Translations under genes and position numbers: made by a program
The notes under the pieces: model-generated
The model's database searches: none
Told to the model about the DNA's origin: nothing
Seen by the model: the letters and a program-made list of their open reading frames with translations, nothing else
Part shown: positions 17,373-37,200 of the stretch, piece by piece
Layout of the letters: each line of letters starts with the position of its first letter
Numbering within the stretch: position 1 is the stretch's first letter
Source of the DNA: Streptomyces sp. NBC_00539
Lineage (GTDB): Bacteria; Actinomycetota; Actinomycetes; Streptomycetales; Streptomycetaceae
Assembly (NCBI RefSeq): GCF_036346105.1
Contig: NZ_CP107811.1
Location: 682,001-746,000 of the forward strand
Length of the DNA stretch: 64,000 bases
Direction of reading: 5' to 3'

Positions 17373-18239
17373 TCACAGCGCGACGGCTCCCTCCGCCACC
17401 CGGGCGGCGGCCATCCGGGCGGGAGTGGTCCCGGCCAGGTCCCGGAACTCCCGGTTGAGGTGGGCCTGGTCGTAGAAACCACAGGTGGCGGTGACTTCCG
17501 CGAGGTTCACGCCCTCGCGGGCGAGCAGCCCCGCGGCCCGGTGGAAGCGCAGCACGCGGGCCGACGTCTTGGGCGTCAGGCCGATCTGTTCGGTGAACCG
17601 GCGTACCAGGTGGCCCCGGCTCCATCCCACTTCCGCCGCGATCCTGGCGACCGGTACCGCACCGCCGGCGCGGGAGAGCAGTCGCCAGGCGTGGCCCACC
17701 TCGGGAGCGGGGTCCGGGCCGCGTTCGATCCGGGCCGCCAGCGCGTCGTCCAGCAGGTCGAACCGGGCCTGCCAGCTGCCGGCGGCCGCCAACCGCCCCA
17801 CCAGCACCCCGCCTTCGGGGCCGAGGACGTCGCCGAGGCCGGCCACCCTGTTGGTCAACTCGCTCATCGGCACGGCGAACAGCCGGTAGGCGCCCAGTGG
17901 GGTCAATTCGAGCCGGATCGCCTCCTGGCCACCAGGGTGGTCACACACCCGGGGCCCGTCCTCCAGCCCGGCGACCAGCGAGCCGGTCACCGCGCTGCCC
18001 CGACCCGCCTCCCCCAGCCGGCGGACCTGGGCGAACGGCTCCCCCAGACTGATCAGCACGACCGCCCGGCCCGTGGGAACCAGCCGCACCCGGTACGGCG
18101 CGGCCGCCGCCTCCCAGTAGCCCGCGTAGCTGTGCAGGAACGGGCGCAACCTGGCCGGCCACGGCCGGGTCACCCGCCACCGGTCACCCACCCGGGTCAT
18201 CTCGACGCCCGGGCCGGCCGTGCCCGTCCTCGACGCCAT
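17373..18239 (-). CDS. AraC-family transcriptional regulator
   Basis: The protein is 288 residues. The C-terminal double helix-turn-helix (about 185-285) is clear: VPVARIAAEVGWSRGHLVRRF and VNLAEVTATCGFYDQAHLNREFRDLAGTTPARM. The N-terminal part has the DUF6597/AraC-like sensor pattern (LRPFLHSYAGYWE ... VVLISLG). ATG 18239 is preferred over GTG 18245 because AGAGGAC sits seven bases before it. It is divergent from the first NRPS gene across 244 bp, so it is a candidate regulator of NRPS line 1. That link is inference only; such genes are often unrelated neighbours. Confidence 0.82.
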   Translation of the reverse strand: MASRTGTAGPGVEMTRVGDRWRVTRPWPARLRPFLHSYAGYWEAAAAPYRVRLVPTGRAVVLISLGEPFAQVRRLGEAGRGSAVTGSLVAGLEDGPRVCDHPGGQEAIRLELTPLGAYRLFAVPMSELTNRVAGLGDVLGPEGGVLVGRLAAAGSWQARFDLLDDALAARIERGPDPAPEVGHAWRLLSRAGGAVPVARIAAEVGWSRGHLVRRFTEQIGLTPKTSARVLRFHRAAGLLAREGVNLAEVTATCGFYDQAHLNREFRDLAGTTPARMAAARVAEGAVAL

Positions 18240-18483
18240 CCGCACGTCCTCTCCCCTCCCCCTCCGGCGCCGACGGCGTCAGCGCCGGAGGGACTCCCGC
18301 ACCACTGCATGGTCGAGGCATCAGCCTAGACATGTCACGTACCTGCGGGACCGGGTTGCGCCGGTGGGCCCGAGGCCCTGTCAAGGGGCGTATTCGTGGG
18401 ACTTTCCGGCCTTCGCGCCGGTCACGGACAGTGGCCCCAGTCGTCGTTGATCGACCGATCCGACTGAGGAGACTGACCACCGC

Positions 18484-26291
<7,808 letters not shown>

Positions 26292-26295
<4 letters not shown>

Positions 26296-29200
26296 CCACC
26301 CAGGAGAGCTCGCCGGCGGCTGTGCCGCCGGCCGTCGACAGCCGGCTCGCCGCGGCCCGTGAGCTGCTGCGCCGCCGGGTCCAGGCCGCGCTGGCCGATC
26401 CGTCGGCCGCCCACGGCCCTGCGGCGGGCGGCGCGGAAGGCACCACGGCCGGGGACGGCGCCCCCGCCCGTGAGCCCGTCGCCTCCTTCGCCCAGGAGCG
26501 GATGTGGCTCGCGGACCGGATGGCGGACGGCCGCTCCGGATACGCGGTCCCGCAGGTCGTCCGGATGCGTGGCACGCTGCGCCCGGAACTGCTGCGCCAG
26601 GCCCTGACCGCCGTGGTGGGCCGGCACGCCACGCTGCGCACCGTCTTCGAGGAGCGCGACGGGCTGCCGCACCCCGTCGTCCTGCCGGCGTCCCTGGCCG
26701 TACCGCTGCCGGTCCTCGACCTCGGTGCGGGACCTCTGGAGGACCTGGAGCTGCGGGCCGAAGGACTGGCCCGCGAGGAGGTCCGCCGGCCCTTCGACCT
26801 GGCCGACGGCCCCTTGTTGCGCGCCCTGCTGATCCGGCTGGGCGCGCAGGACCACCTGCTGGTGCTGGTGGTCCACCACATCGCCACCGACGGCTGGTCC
26901 ATGGGACTGCTGTGGCAGGAACTGGCCGACGGCTACACCGCCCTGGCACAGGGCCGGCCGCTGCCCGCACCGGCCCTGCCGCTCGACTACCAGGCGTACG
27001 CCCGCTTCCAGCGCGAGCGCTTCGACCACGGCTTGATGGAGAACCAGTTGAGGTACTGGGAGCACTCGCTCGCCGGCCTCGAACCGCTGGAGCTGCCCAC
27101 CGACCGGCCCCGGCCCACCCGCCGGAGCGGCGACGGACAGAGCCTGGCGTTCACCCTCGACCCGTCGCTCACCCAGCGGCTGCGCGGCCTCGCCGAGGCC
27201 CGCGGAGTCACCCTGTTCATGACGCTGCTCGCAGGGTTCCAGGCCGTGCTCGCCCGCTACGGCGGCAGCACCGACATCGCGGTGGGCACGCCGGTCGCCG
27301 GGCGCGACCGGGTCGAACTGGAGCCGCTGGTCGGCTTCTTCGTCAACACGCTGGTCCTGCGCACCGACCTGTCGGGGGAGATCGGCTTCGACGGGCTGCT
27401 GGACCGTGTCCGCCGCGTCACGCTCGACGCGTACGACCACCAGGAGGTGCCCTTCGACCGGGTGGTGGAGCGGCTGAGTCCCGAACGGGTCGGCGACCGC
27501 AACCCGCTGGTACAGGTGATGTTCGCGTCCGCCCAGGACGAGACGGCCGGGCTGCGCCTGCCGGGGGTCTCCGCGCAGGCGGTCACCGCCGACTTCGGCG
27601 GCTCCCTCTTCGACATCAGCGTGTTCGTGGCCGAGGGCGCCGACAGCTGCACGGGCTCCTTCGTCTACGACACCGACCTGTTCGACCGCGCCACGGCGGA
27701 ACTGCTCCTCGCCCACTACCTGGAGCTGCTGGCCGCGGCCGCGGCCGAACCCGGCCGCCCCCTCGGGGAGCTGCTGCCCGCCGCCGCCACCGCCGAGCGC
27801 CTCGTCGGGGCGGGGCACGGCGCCGTGCGCACCGACCTCGCCCCCGCCGCGCTGCCCGCCCTGTTCGCCGAGCGGGTGCGCAGCTCCCCCGGCGCCGTGG
27901 CCGTCGTGTGCGGGGCGGAGCAGCTCACGTACGCCGAACTCGACTCCCGCTCCGACGCACTGGCCGCCCTGCTCACCGAGGCGGGAGTCGTCCGCGAATC
28001 GGCGGTGGCGCTGCTGCTGGAGCGCTCCCTCCAGGTGCCCGTGGCCATGCTGGCCGTCCTGAAGGCGGGCGGCGCGTACGTCCCCCTCAACGCCGGCTTC
28101 CCGGTCGAGCGGCTGCACTGGATGCTGGAGCGGACGGGCGCCCGGCTGCTGCTCACCGATCCGGTCACGGCCGGCCACCAGGCCGTCGCCACCGTACCGG
28201 CCGGCGTACGGGTGCTCGACGTGACGTCGGGGCGGGCGGGGGCGGTGACGGCCGCGGCGGACCTTCCGCCCTGTGTGCCGGACCAGCTGGCCTACGTGAT
28301 GTACACCTCGGGGTCGACGGGCGAGCCCAAGGGCATCGCCGTCACCCACGCCAACGTGGCCGCACTCGCCCGGGACGCCTCCTTCGGCCCGGCGCACCGC
28401 CGGGTGCTCGCCCACTCCCCGCTGTCCTTCGACGCCTCGACGTACGAGCTGTGGGTGCCGCTGCTGGCCGGAGGCACCGTCGTGATGGCACCGCCCGGCC
28501 GGATCGACACGGCGGCGCTCGCGGACCTGGTCCGGGAGCACGCGGTCACCACCCTGTGGCTGACCGCCGCCCTGTTCGACCTGGTGGTCGACGAGTGCGT
28601 GGAACTCCTCACCGAGGTCCGGGAGGTGTGGACCGGCGGCGAGGCAGCATCACCGCAGGCCTTCCGCCGGGCCCTGGCCGCGGCCCCCGACACCCTGCTG
28701 ACCAACGCCTACGGCCCCACCGAGACCACCACCTTCGCCACCCGGCACACCCTGGACGCCCGTGCGGGCCACGGCGTCGAGGGGCGCGTCCCCATCGGCA
28801 CGCCGCTGGACGACACCCGGCTGTACGTACTGGACGAGCGCGGCCGCCCGGTGCCCGAGGGCGCTGTCGGGGAACTGTGCATCGGCGGCACGGGACTCGC
28901 CCGCGGCTACCTGGGCCGGCCCGGACTGACCGCCCGCCAGTTCGCCGTCGACCCGTACGGGCCGCCCGGTGCCCGCATGTACCGCACCGGCGACCTGGCC
29001 AGACGCCGCCCCGACGGCACCGTCGACTACCTGGGACGCGCCGACCAGCAGGTGAAGATCCGCGGCTTCCGCATCGAGCCCGGCGAGATCGAAGCCGAAC
29101 TGCTGCGCCTGCCGCAGATCGGCCGGGCCGCCGTCGTCGTGCGTGCCGACTCCTGCGGCGAACAGCAGCTCGTCGCGTACGTGGTGCCCGCGCCCGGCGG

Positions 29201-32200
29201 GAGCGCCGACCCCGACGAGCTGCACCGCGCGCTCGCCGCCCGCCTCCCCGCCTACATGCTGCCGGCCGCGATCCTCCCGCTGGAAGAGCTGCCCGTGACC
29301 CCCAACGGGAAGCTGGACCGCCGCGCCCTGCCCGCTCCGCCCGAACAGGGCGTGCAGCGGTCCGGTTTCACCGCTCCCGCCTCCGCCACCGAGGAGCTCG
29401 TCGCCGAGGTGTGGGGCGAGGTGCTCGGCCAGGACCGGATCGGGCGGCAGGACGACTTCTTCGCCCTCGGCGGCCACTCGCTGCGCGCCACCCGGGTGGT
29501 GTCCCGGCTGGGCGCCCGGCTCGGCGGGGCCGTCCCGCTACGGCTGCTGTTCGAGAACCCGGTGCTCGAAGGGTTCGCCGCGGCCCTGGACCTGCTGCGC
29601 GGGGACATCCCGCCGGCCGACCCGGCGGACGCCGCCGACGACGTGATCGGCCCGCGCCCGGCCGACTCGCCGGCGCCGCTGTCCTTCGCCCAGCAACGCC
29701 TCTGGTTCCTGGACCAGTTGCAGCCGGGACGCCCCGACTACAACATCCCCGTCGTCGCCCGCCTGCACGGAGCGCTCGACGCGGCCGCCCTCCTCGACGC
29801 CCTGCGCACCGTCGTCACCCGGCACGAGGTGCTGCGCTCGCGGATCGGCGAGGGACCGCTCGGTCCCGTACAGGCCGTCGAGCCGGCGGAGGTGTTCGTC
29901 CCGCTGCTCGCCGACCTCTCCCCACTGCCGCTGGAGCAGGCCCGTTCGCGGGCGCTGGGCATGGCGTACGCGGACGCCGCGGCTCCCTTCGACCTGACGG
30001 CCGCGCCGCTGCTGCGGGCCCGGCTGGTGCGGACGGCCGCCGAAGAACACCTCCTCGTGCTGGTCCTCCACCACACCGTCGGCGACGGCTGGTCGATGCC
30101 GGTGCTGTGGCAGGAGCTCTCGCACTCCTACGCCGCGCTGCGCCGCGGCGAGCAGCCGGCCCTGCCCGCCCTGCGCGTCCAGTACGGGGACTTCGCGCAC
30201 TGGCAGCAGCAGCGCCTCGCCGGCGGCGCGGCCGACCGCGGGATCGCCCACTGGCGCGCCCGGCTGGCCGGCCTCGCGCCGCTGGAACTGCCCACCGACC
30301 GGCCGCGCCCCGCCACCCGCTCGGGTGCCGGCGACACCGTCTCCTTCGAAGTGCCGGCCGCACTCGCGGCCCGCCTGGGCTCCGTGGCCCGGGAGCACGG
30401 CGCGACCCTGTTCATGGTGCTGCTGGCCGGCTTCCAGTCGCTCCTGGCCCGCTACACGGGGCAGCACGACATCGCGGTGGGTTCCCCCATCGCGGGCCGC
30501 GACCGCACCGAACTCGAGCCGCTGATCGGCTTCTTCGTCAACACCCTGGTCCTGCGCACCGACCTGTCGGGCGATCCCGCCTTCACCGCGCTGCTGGGCC
30601 GGGTCCGGGAGACCGCGCTCCAGGCGTACGAGCACCAGGACGTCCCCTTCGACCGGCTGGTGGAGGAGCTGCGGCCGGAGCGCGACCTCAGCCGCAACCC
30701 GCTGTTCGACGTGCTCTTCCAGCTCCACCCGGAGCAGCCGGACGCGCTGCCGCTGGAGGGGGTGCGGGTGGAGACCGTCGAGACCGCCAACGGGACCTCG
30801 AAGTTCGACCTCAGCCTGGCCATGACCGAGCACCCGGGCGGTCTGACGGGCACCCTGAGCTATGCCACCGACCTCTTCGACCGCGGCACGGCGGAGCGGT
30901 TCGGCGCCCACTACCTGCGCCTGCTGCGCTCGGCCGCCGAACGGCCGGACGCGCCCCTGTCCGCGCTGGAGGTCCTGTCGGTGGGCGAGCGGGCCGCCCT
31001 GCTCGGGGAGGACTCCCCCGCCGCCGCGCACCCCGCCGCGCCCGCGGCGACCCTGCACTCCCTGGTGGAGGAGCAGGCCCGGCTGCGGCCCACCGCGGTC
31101 GCGGTGACCTGCGGGGAACGCTCCACCGGTTACGGCGCGCTCAACGCGGCCGCCAACCGGCTGGCCCGCCGGCTGCGGGAGCGCGGCATCGGCCCGGAGA
31201 CCACGGTCGCCGTCATGACCGGCCGTGACACCCGTACGGTCGTCGCCGTACTGGCCGTCCTCAAGGCGGGCGGCGCCTACGTCCCCCTCGACCCGGGACA
31301 CCCGGCCGAGCGGATCCGTACGGTCCTCGCGGACAGCGGGGCCCGCCTGGTGCTGACCGGCGGACTGCCCGACGGGCTCCCGCCCCGGATGCCGGACTCC
31401 GTACCCGTGCTGGAGGTGGACGAGGTCACCCCGGTGGCGGGCGCCGCCGACGCGGACGACCCGGAGGCGGCCGACCTGCCCGCCCTGGCCGGACCGGGCA
31501 ACCTGGCCTACCTGCTGTACACCTCCGGGTCCACCGGCAGGCCCAAGGGCGTCGCCGTCCCGCACGCCGCGATCACCGGCTATCTGGCCGCGCTGACCGC
31601 CACCTTCGGGATCGGCGCCGAGGACACGGTCCTGGCTCGCACCGCGCTCACCTTCGACCCCTCGGTCCGCGACCTGTTCGCCCCGCTGACCACCGGCGGG
31701 CGCGTCGTACTGGCCTCCCAGGACGAGGCCGCGGACCCGGACGCGCTGGCCCGGCTGCTGCGCACCGAGCGGGTCACGGCCCTGCTGTCGATCGTGCCGT
31801 CCATGCTGGCCCCGCTGGTCGAGGCCGTCCCGGAGCCCTGCCCGGACCTGCGGCTGGTGATGACCACGGGCGAGGCGCTCACCGCGGGGCTGGCCCGCGC
31901 GGCCCGCGCGCTGGGTCCGGCGGAGCGGCTGCGACTGGTCAACCAGTACGGACCGACCGAGTGCACCAACACCACCACCTACCACGTGGTGACGGACGCC
32001 GACATCGACAGCGGCCGCATCCCCATCGGCCGCCCGCTGCCCGGGGCCCGCGTCCTCGTCCTCGGTGAGCACCTCGAACCGCTCCCGCGCGGCGCTGTCG
32101 GCGAGCTCTTCATCGCCGGCCGCGGAGTCGCCCGCGGCTACCTGGGCGATCCCCGCCGCACCGCCGAGGCCTATCCGCCGGACCCCTACGGTCCGCCCGG

Positions 32201-35200
32201 CGCCCGGATGTACCGGACGGGCGACCTGGCGCGGCTGCGCGCCGACGGGGTCCTGGAGTTCCACGGCCGCCGCGACAACCAGGTCAAGGTCCGGGGCCAC
32301 CGGATCGAGCTGGGCGAGGTGGAGGCGGCCGTACTGCGCCACCCGGACGTGGCGCGCGCCGTCGCGGCCGCCCACGGCGAGGGCGCCGACCAGGCACTGG
32401 TGGCGTACGTGGTGTTCGAGCCGGGGGCGGCCGCTGACGCGGCGGCCGTGCTCGACGCGGTGCGCGAGGTGCTCCCGGCCGCGCTCGTGCCCTCGGTGCT
32501 CGTCACGCTCGACGCCCTTCCGCTGACACCCAACGGCAAGGTCGACCGCCGGGCGCTGCCCGCGCCGGAGCCCGGCACGGGCGGGGCGGCCCGCGCGTAC
32601 CTGGCGCCGCGCACCGCGCTGGAGCGCACGGTCGCCGAGGTGTGGGAGGAGGTGCTCGGCGACGGCCCGGTGGGCCTGCGCGACCACTTCTTCGAGCGCG
32701 GCGGCCACTCCTTGCGGGCCACGCGGGTCATCTCGCGACTGCGGACCCTGCTGGGTCTGGAGATCCCCGTGCAGTTGCTGTTCCGCCACCCCGTCGCCGG
32801 TGACCTGGCTCGAGCGCTGGCCACCTCGGCGGACAGCGGCGAACGGGCGATCCCGGCGCGGGCGGCCGGACCGGGACCGCTCTCGTTCGGTCAGCAGCGG
32901 CTGTGGCTGCTGGACCGGCTGCAGCCGGGACGGCCCGACTACAACATGCCGGGGGCGATGCGGCTCAGCGGGACGCTCGACACCGCCGCGGCCCTGGGCG
33001 CGCTGCGGGACGTCGTCACGCGTCAGGAGGTGCTGCGTTCGCGGATCGCGGCCGACGGGGGCGGTGTGGAGGAAGCCCGCCTCGTCGTGGAGCCGGTGGA
33101 GGTGTTCTCTCCCGCGTTCACCGATCTGGTCACCGGTGCGCCGGCCGGCACCGATGCGGCCGCCGCCGAGGAGCGCGCGCTCGAACTGGCCGCGGCGGAT
33201 GCCGCCCGGCCCTTCGACCTGGCCGCCGCACCTCTGCTGCGGGCCCGGCTCATCCGGGTCGCCGAGCGGGAGCACCTGCTGGTGATCGTCGCGCACCACA
33301 TCGCCTTCGACGGCTGGTCGGTCGCCGTGTTCTGGCGGGAGTTCTTCGCCGCCTACCGTGCGCGGACCGAGGCCGGCGCCGAGCCGCTGCCGGAACTGAC
33401 CGTCTCCTACGGCGCGTTCGCGGCATGGCAGCGGGAGCGGCTGACCGGCGACCTGCTGGCGGAGCAGCTCGGCTACTGGCGCGGACAGCTGGCGGGGCTG
33501 GCCCCGCTGGACCTGCCCACCGACCGGCCGCGGCCGTCCGTGCCCTCCGGGCGCGGCGACCAACTGCCCTTCACCGTGCCCGCGCCGCTGCTGGAGCGGC
33601 TGCGCGAACTGGGCCGACAGCACGACGCCACCCTCTTCATGGTGCTGCTGGCCGGCTTCCAGGCGCTGCTCGCCCGCTGGTCGGGGGCCCAGGACGTGGC
33701 GGTGGGCTCGCCCATCGCGGGCCGCGACCGCAGTGAACTGGAGCCGCTCGTCGGCTTCTTCGTCAACAGCCTGGTGCTGCGGGGGGACCTGTCCGGAGAT
33801 CCCGCGTTCACGACGCTGATCGGCCGGGCCCGGGAGACCTGCCTGGAGGCGTACGCCCGGCAGGACGTTCCCTTCGAGCGGCTGGTGGAAGAGGTGCATC
33901 CGCAGCGCGACCTCAGCCGCAACCCCCTCTTCCAGGTGATGCTGGTGCTGAACGAGGAGGCCGCGGCCGCGCCGGCGCTGCCGGGTCTGGCCGCGGAGCC
34001 GCTCGCCCTGGCGAGCGGCGCCTCGAAGTTCGACCTGTCCCTGTACTTCTCCGAGGAGGACGGGGAACTGCACGGGGAGGCGGTGTTCGCCACCGACCTC
34101 TACGACCGGCAGACCGTCGCCCGGATGACGGACGCCCTGCTGGAACTGCTCGCCCGCGCTGCGGACGCGCCCGACGCACCGGTCGGCTCGCTGGCCCTGC
34201 TCGGCGCGGCCGAGGAGCAGCGGGTCCTGCACGAGTGGAACGACACCGCCGAGGCGGGCGCGGACCGGCCGTTGCACGAACTCGTCGGGGAGCAGGCCGC
34301 GCGCACCCCCGGCGCGGTCGCGGTCGACGACGGTACGCGGAGCCTGGACTACGCCGGGCTGTGGGCGGCCGGCGGGCGCCTCGCCCGGGAACTGGCCCTG
34401 CACGGGGTCGGCCCGGACACCGCCGTCGCGGTGTGCGTGGAGCGCTCGGTCCTGCTGCCGGTGGCGCTGCTGGGCGTACTGCGCTCGGGCGGGCTGTACG
34501 TGCCGGTGGACCCGCAGTACCCGGCCGACCGGGTCGCGTACATGCTGTCCGACAGCGGGGCCCGGGTGCTGGTGGTCGCCGGTGGCGGCGCCCGGCTCTG
34601 GACGCCCGACGGCGTGCGGGTGGTCGACCTGGAGGCGCTCCTCGCGGCCGACGGCGCGGCCGGCCCCGCCGGGGCTCCCGCGCCCGTCGCGCTCGCCCCG
34701 GAGCACCTCGCCTACGCCATCTACACCTCCGGGTCGACCGGTCGGCCCAAGGGGGTCATGGTGCCCCACCGCGCCCTGGCGAACTTCGCCCGTGACATGA
34801 CACGACGGCTGGCCCTCGCCCAGGGGGACACGGTGGCCGCGGTCACCACGGCGTCCTTCGACATCGCCGTGCTGGAGCTGCTGGTGCCACTCGCCGCGGG
34901 AGCCACCGTACGCGTCGTGGACCGCGAGACGGCTCGGGACGGAGTGCTGCTGGCCAGGGAACTGGACGCGGCCGCCGCCACCGTGGTGCAGGCCACCCCG
35001 GCCACCTGGCACCAGCTGATGGAGACGGGCTGGCGCGCCCCCGCGGTACGGGCGCTGTGCGGTGGCGAGGCACTGCCTGCGGTCCTCGCCGAGCGGATGC
35101 GTGCGGCCCTGGGCACCGTGTGGAACGTGTACGGGCCCACCGAGACGACCGTCTGGTCCACGGCCCACGAACTGTCCGGCCCCGCGGGCGGCGGTGCGGT

Positions 35201-36830
35201 GCCGATCGGCTCGGCACTCGCCAACACCCGGCTGTACGTGCTGGACGAGCGGATGCGTCCGGTCCCGGCCGGCGTGTTCGGCGAGCTGTTCATCGCGGGT
35301 GACGGGGTGGCCCGCGGCTACCACGGCCGGCCCGCAATGACCGCGGACCGCTTCGTCCCCGACCCGTACATGCCGGGAGGCCGGCTGTACCGCACGGGGG
35401 ACCTGGTGCGCCGGCTCCCGGACGGCAGCCTGGAGTACCGGGGCCGGGCCGACGGCCAGGTCAAGGTGCGCGGCCACCGCATCGAGCTCGGCGAGATCGA
35501 GGCCGCGCTCGCCCGCCACCCGCAGGTGCTGGCGGCCGCCGTGGCCGTCCACGGCGAGGGCGTCGACGCGGTACTCGCCGGATACGTGACCTGGCGGGAC
35601 ACCGAGGGGGACCTGCGGGCCCTGGGTGACTTCCTGCGCGAGGACCTGCCCGAGTACATGGTCCCGCGGGTCCTGAGCGCGCTGGAGCGGCTTCCGCTCA
35701 CGCCCAACGGCAAGCTCGACCGGCGGGCGCTGCCCGCCCCGTCGGCCGCGGCTGCCCTGGAGGGCCGGGCACCGCGGGTGGCGCCGCGCGACGCGGCGGA
35801 GCTGCGGATGGCCCGGCTGTGGGAAGAGGTCCTCGGGGTGGCGCCGATCGGCGTCCGCGACGACTTCTTCGACCTCGGCGGCCACTCGCTCAAGGCGTTC
35901 CGGCTGATGGGCGCCGTGCAGCGGGAGTTCGGGGTGGAGCTGCCGCTGAACATGGTGTTCCGCCGGCGCACCGTGGAGCTGCTCTGCGAGGCGCTCCCGG
36001 AGGCGGGCGCGGCGGCCGCCCGGCTGCTGGTCCCGCTCGCCGAGGGGGATCCGGCGCGGCCTCCGCTGATCCTGGTGCACCCGCGCGGCGGTGACGTCGT
36101 CTGCTACCGGGACCTGGTGCGCGGGCTGGCCGAGGCCCCGGCCGGCGACCGGCGGGTCCTGGGACTGGAGTCCGTCGGCTACAACACCGCGGACGTACCG
36201 CTGGAGCGGGTGGAGGAGATGGCCGAGCGCTACCTCGCCGCCGTCCGGGAGGAGGTGCCGAACGGCCCCTATCTGCTGGCGGGCTGGTCCTTCGGCGGTA
36301 CGGTCGCCTTCGAGATGGCGGTACGTCTCGAAGCCGCCGGGGAGACGGTGGCCTTCCTCGGCCTCGTCGACACGGCCGCTCCCGGTCCGGTGCCGCGCGC
36401 GGACGCCACGGCGGGCGATCCGGATCTGCTCGAGTACGGCATCGCCGCCGGGCTCGACGCCGCCGAAGCGCGCGGACTCGACGAGGACGGCCTCCTCGAC
36501 GCGCTGGTCCGGCGCGGCCGCGAGGACGGCAGCCTTCCCCGCGGTGCGGCCCCGCAGGCACTGCGGCGCCTGCTGCGGGTCGCCGAGGCCAACGGCGCCG
36601 CGTCGGCGGCGTACCGCACCGAAGCCGTCCTGAACGCGGCCGTCCACCTCTGGACGGTGGCCGAGGTGCACGGCGAACTCGCCACCCCGCTGGTGGATCC
36701 GGGGCCCTGGCGGCTGCGCACCGGCGGAGCCCTGCGGCACGCGGTGGTCCCCGGCAACCACCACACCGTGATGGACCCGCCGCACGCCGCGGCGTTGGCG
36801 CGGGCCCTCGGCGGCGCCCTGCCCGCCTGA
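26292..36830 (+). CDS. NRPS, three modules with release: C-A-T-C-A-T-C-A(Gly)-T-TE
   Basis: The protein is 3,512 residues. The three C domains carry HHIATDG (194), HHTVGDG (1,259) and HHIAFDG (2,334), all of the L-accepting SFAQxRLW type. Pocket residues are: A3 D A Y W W G A T F (aliphatic, valine-like); A4 D P R S M T Q N T (no match known to me); A5 D I L Q L G V V W (glycine). T-domain serines lie in GGHSLRAT (1,053), GGHSLRAT (2,129) and GGHSLKAF (3,189). The C-terminal thioesterase has GWSFGG (near 3,330) and a late His (NHHTV). The GTG start overlaps the previous stop. This enzyme finishes peptide line 1: acyl?-X(D)-Ser-aliphatic-X-Gly, released by hydrolysis or cyclisation. C4 and C5 are very alike (shared PGRPDYN and IAGRDR/SELEPL stretches), suggesting module duplication. 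Confidence 0.94.
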
Positions 36831-36849
36831 CCCGAAGTTTCCGTACCCC

Positions 36850-36878
36850 CGACACGCACCCGACACGCACCCGACACG
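36850..36878 (+). repeat. 11-bp tandem repeat in the MbtH leader
   Basis: CGACACGCACC is repeated 2.6 times directly upstream of the AAGGAG ribosome site of the first MbtH gene. It is short and may have no role. Confidence 0.5.
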
Positions 36879-36898
36879 ACAAACAAGGAGAGACAGAC

Positions 36899-37099
36899 AT
36901 GAACGACTCGACGACCCGGCAGTTCCTCGTGGTGGCCAACGACGAGGAGCAGTACTCCCTCTGGGAGACCGACCGGCCCGTCCCGCCCGGCTGGTACGGA
37001 CAGGGCTTCCAGGGCACCAAGGACGAGTGCCTGGCGCACATCGACCGCGTGTGGACCGACATGCGCCCGCGCAGCGTCCGCCTGGCCGCGGCCGGCTGA
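36899..37099 (+). CDS. mbtH: MbtH-like NRPS chaperone (line 1)
   Basis: The 66-residue protein is the normal family length. Conserved family features are visible: VVANDEEQYSLWE, VPPGW, CLAHIDRVWTDMRP, with the characteristic Trp residues. MbtH-like proteins bind A domains and are often needed for their solubility and activity. Its place 68 bp after the NRPS pair suggests it serves A1-A5. AAGGAG lies about eight bases before the ATG. It differs in sequence from the second MbtH at 52.6 kb, so each assembly line may have its own partner. Confidence 0.95.
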   Translation: MNDSTTRQFLVVANDEEQYSLWETDRPVPPGWYGQGFQGTKDECLAHIDRVWTDMRPRSVRLAAAG

Positions 37100-37128
37100 C
37101 CGCCGCCCGACCGCCGTCCCACTGATCA

Positions 37129-37172
37129 CCGCGGCGCCCGGCGTCCCTCCCCCAGGGGGCCGGGCGCCGCGG
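37129..37172. terminator. Strong hairpin between MbtH and the MFS exporter
   Basis: A 14-bp perfect stem (37129-37142 with 37159-37172) encloses a 16-base loop. There is no T-tract, so it is either a rho-independent-like terminator of the GC-only actinobacterial kind or a stem that protects the upstream message. Confidence 0.6.
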
Positions 37173-37200
37173 CGCACGAAGGAAGGACCGAAGAACCGTC

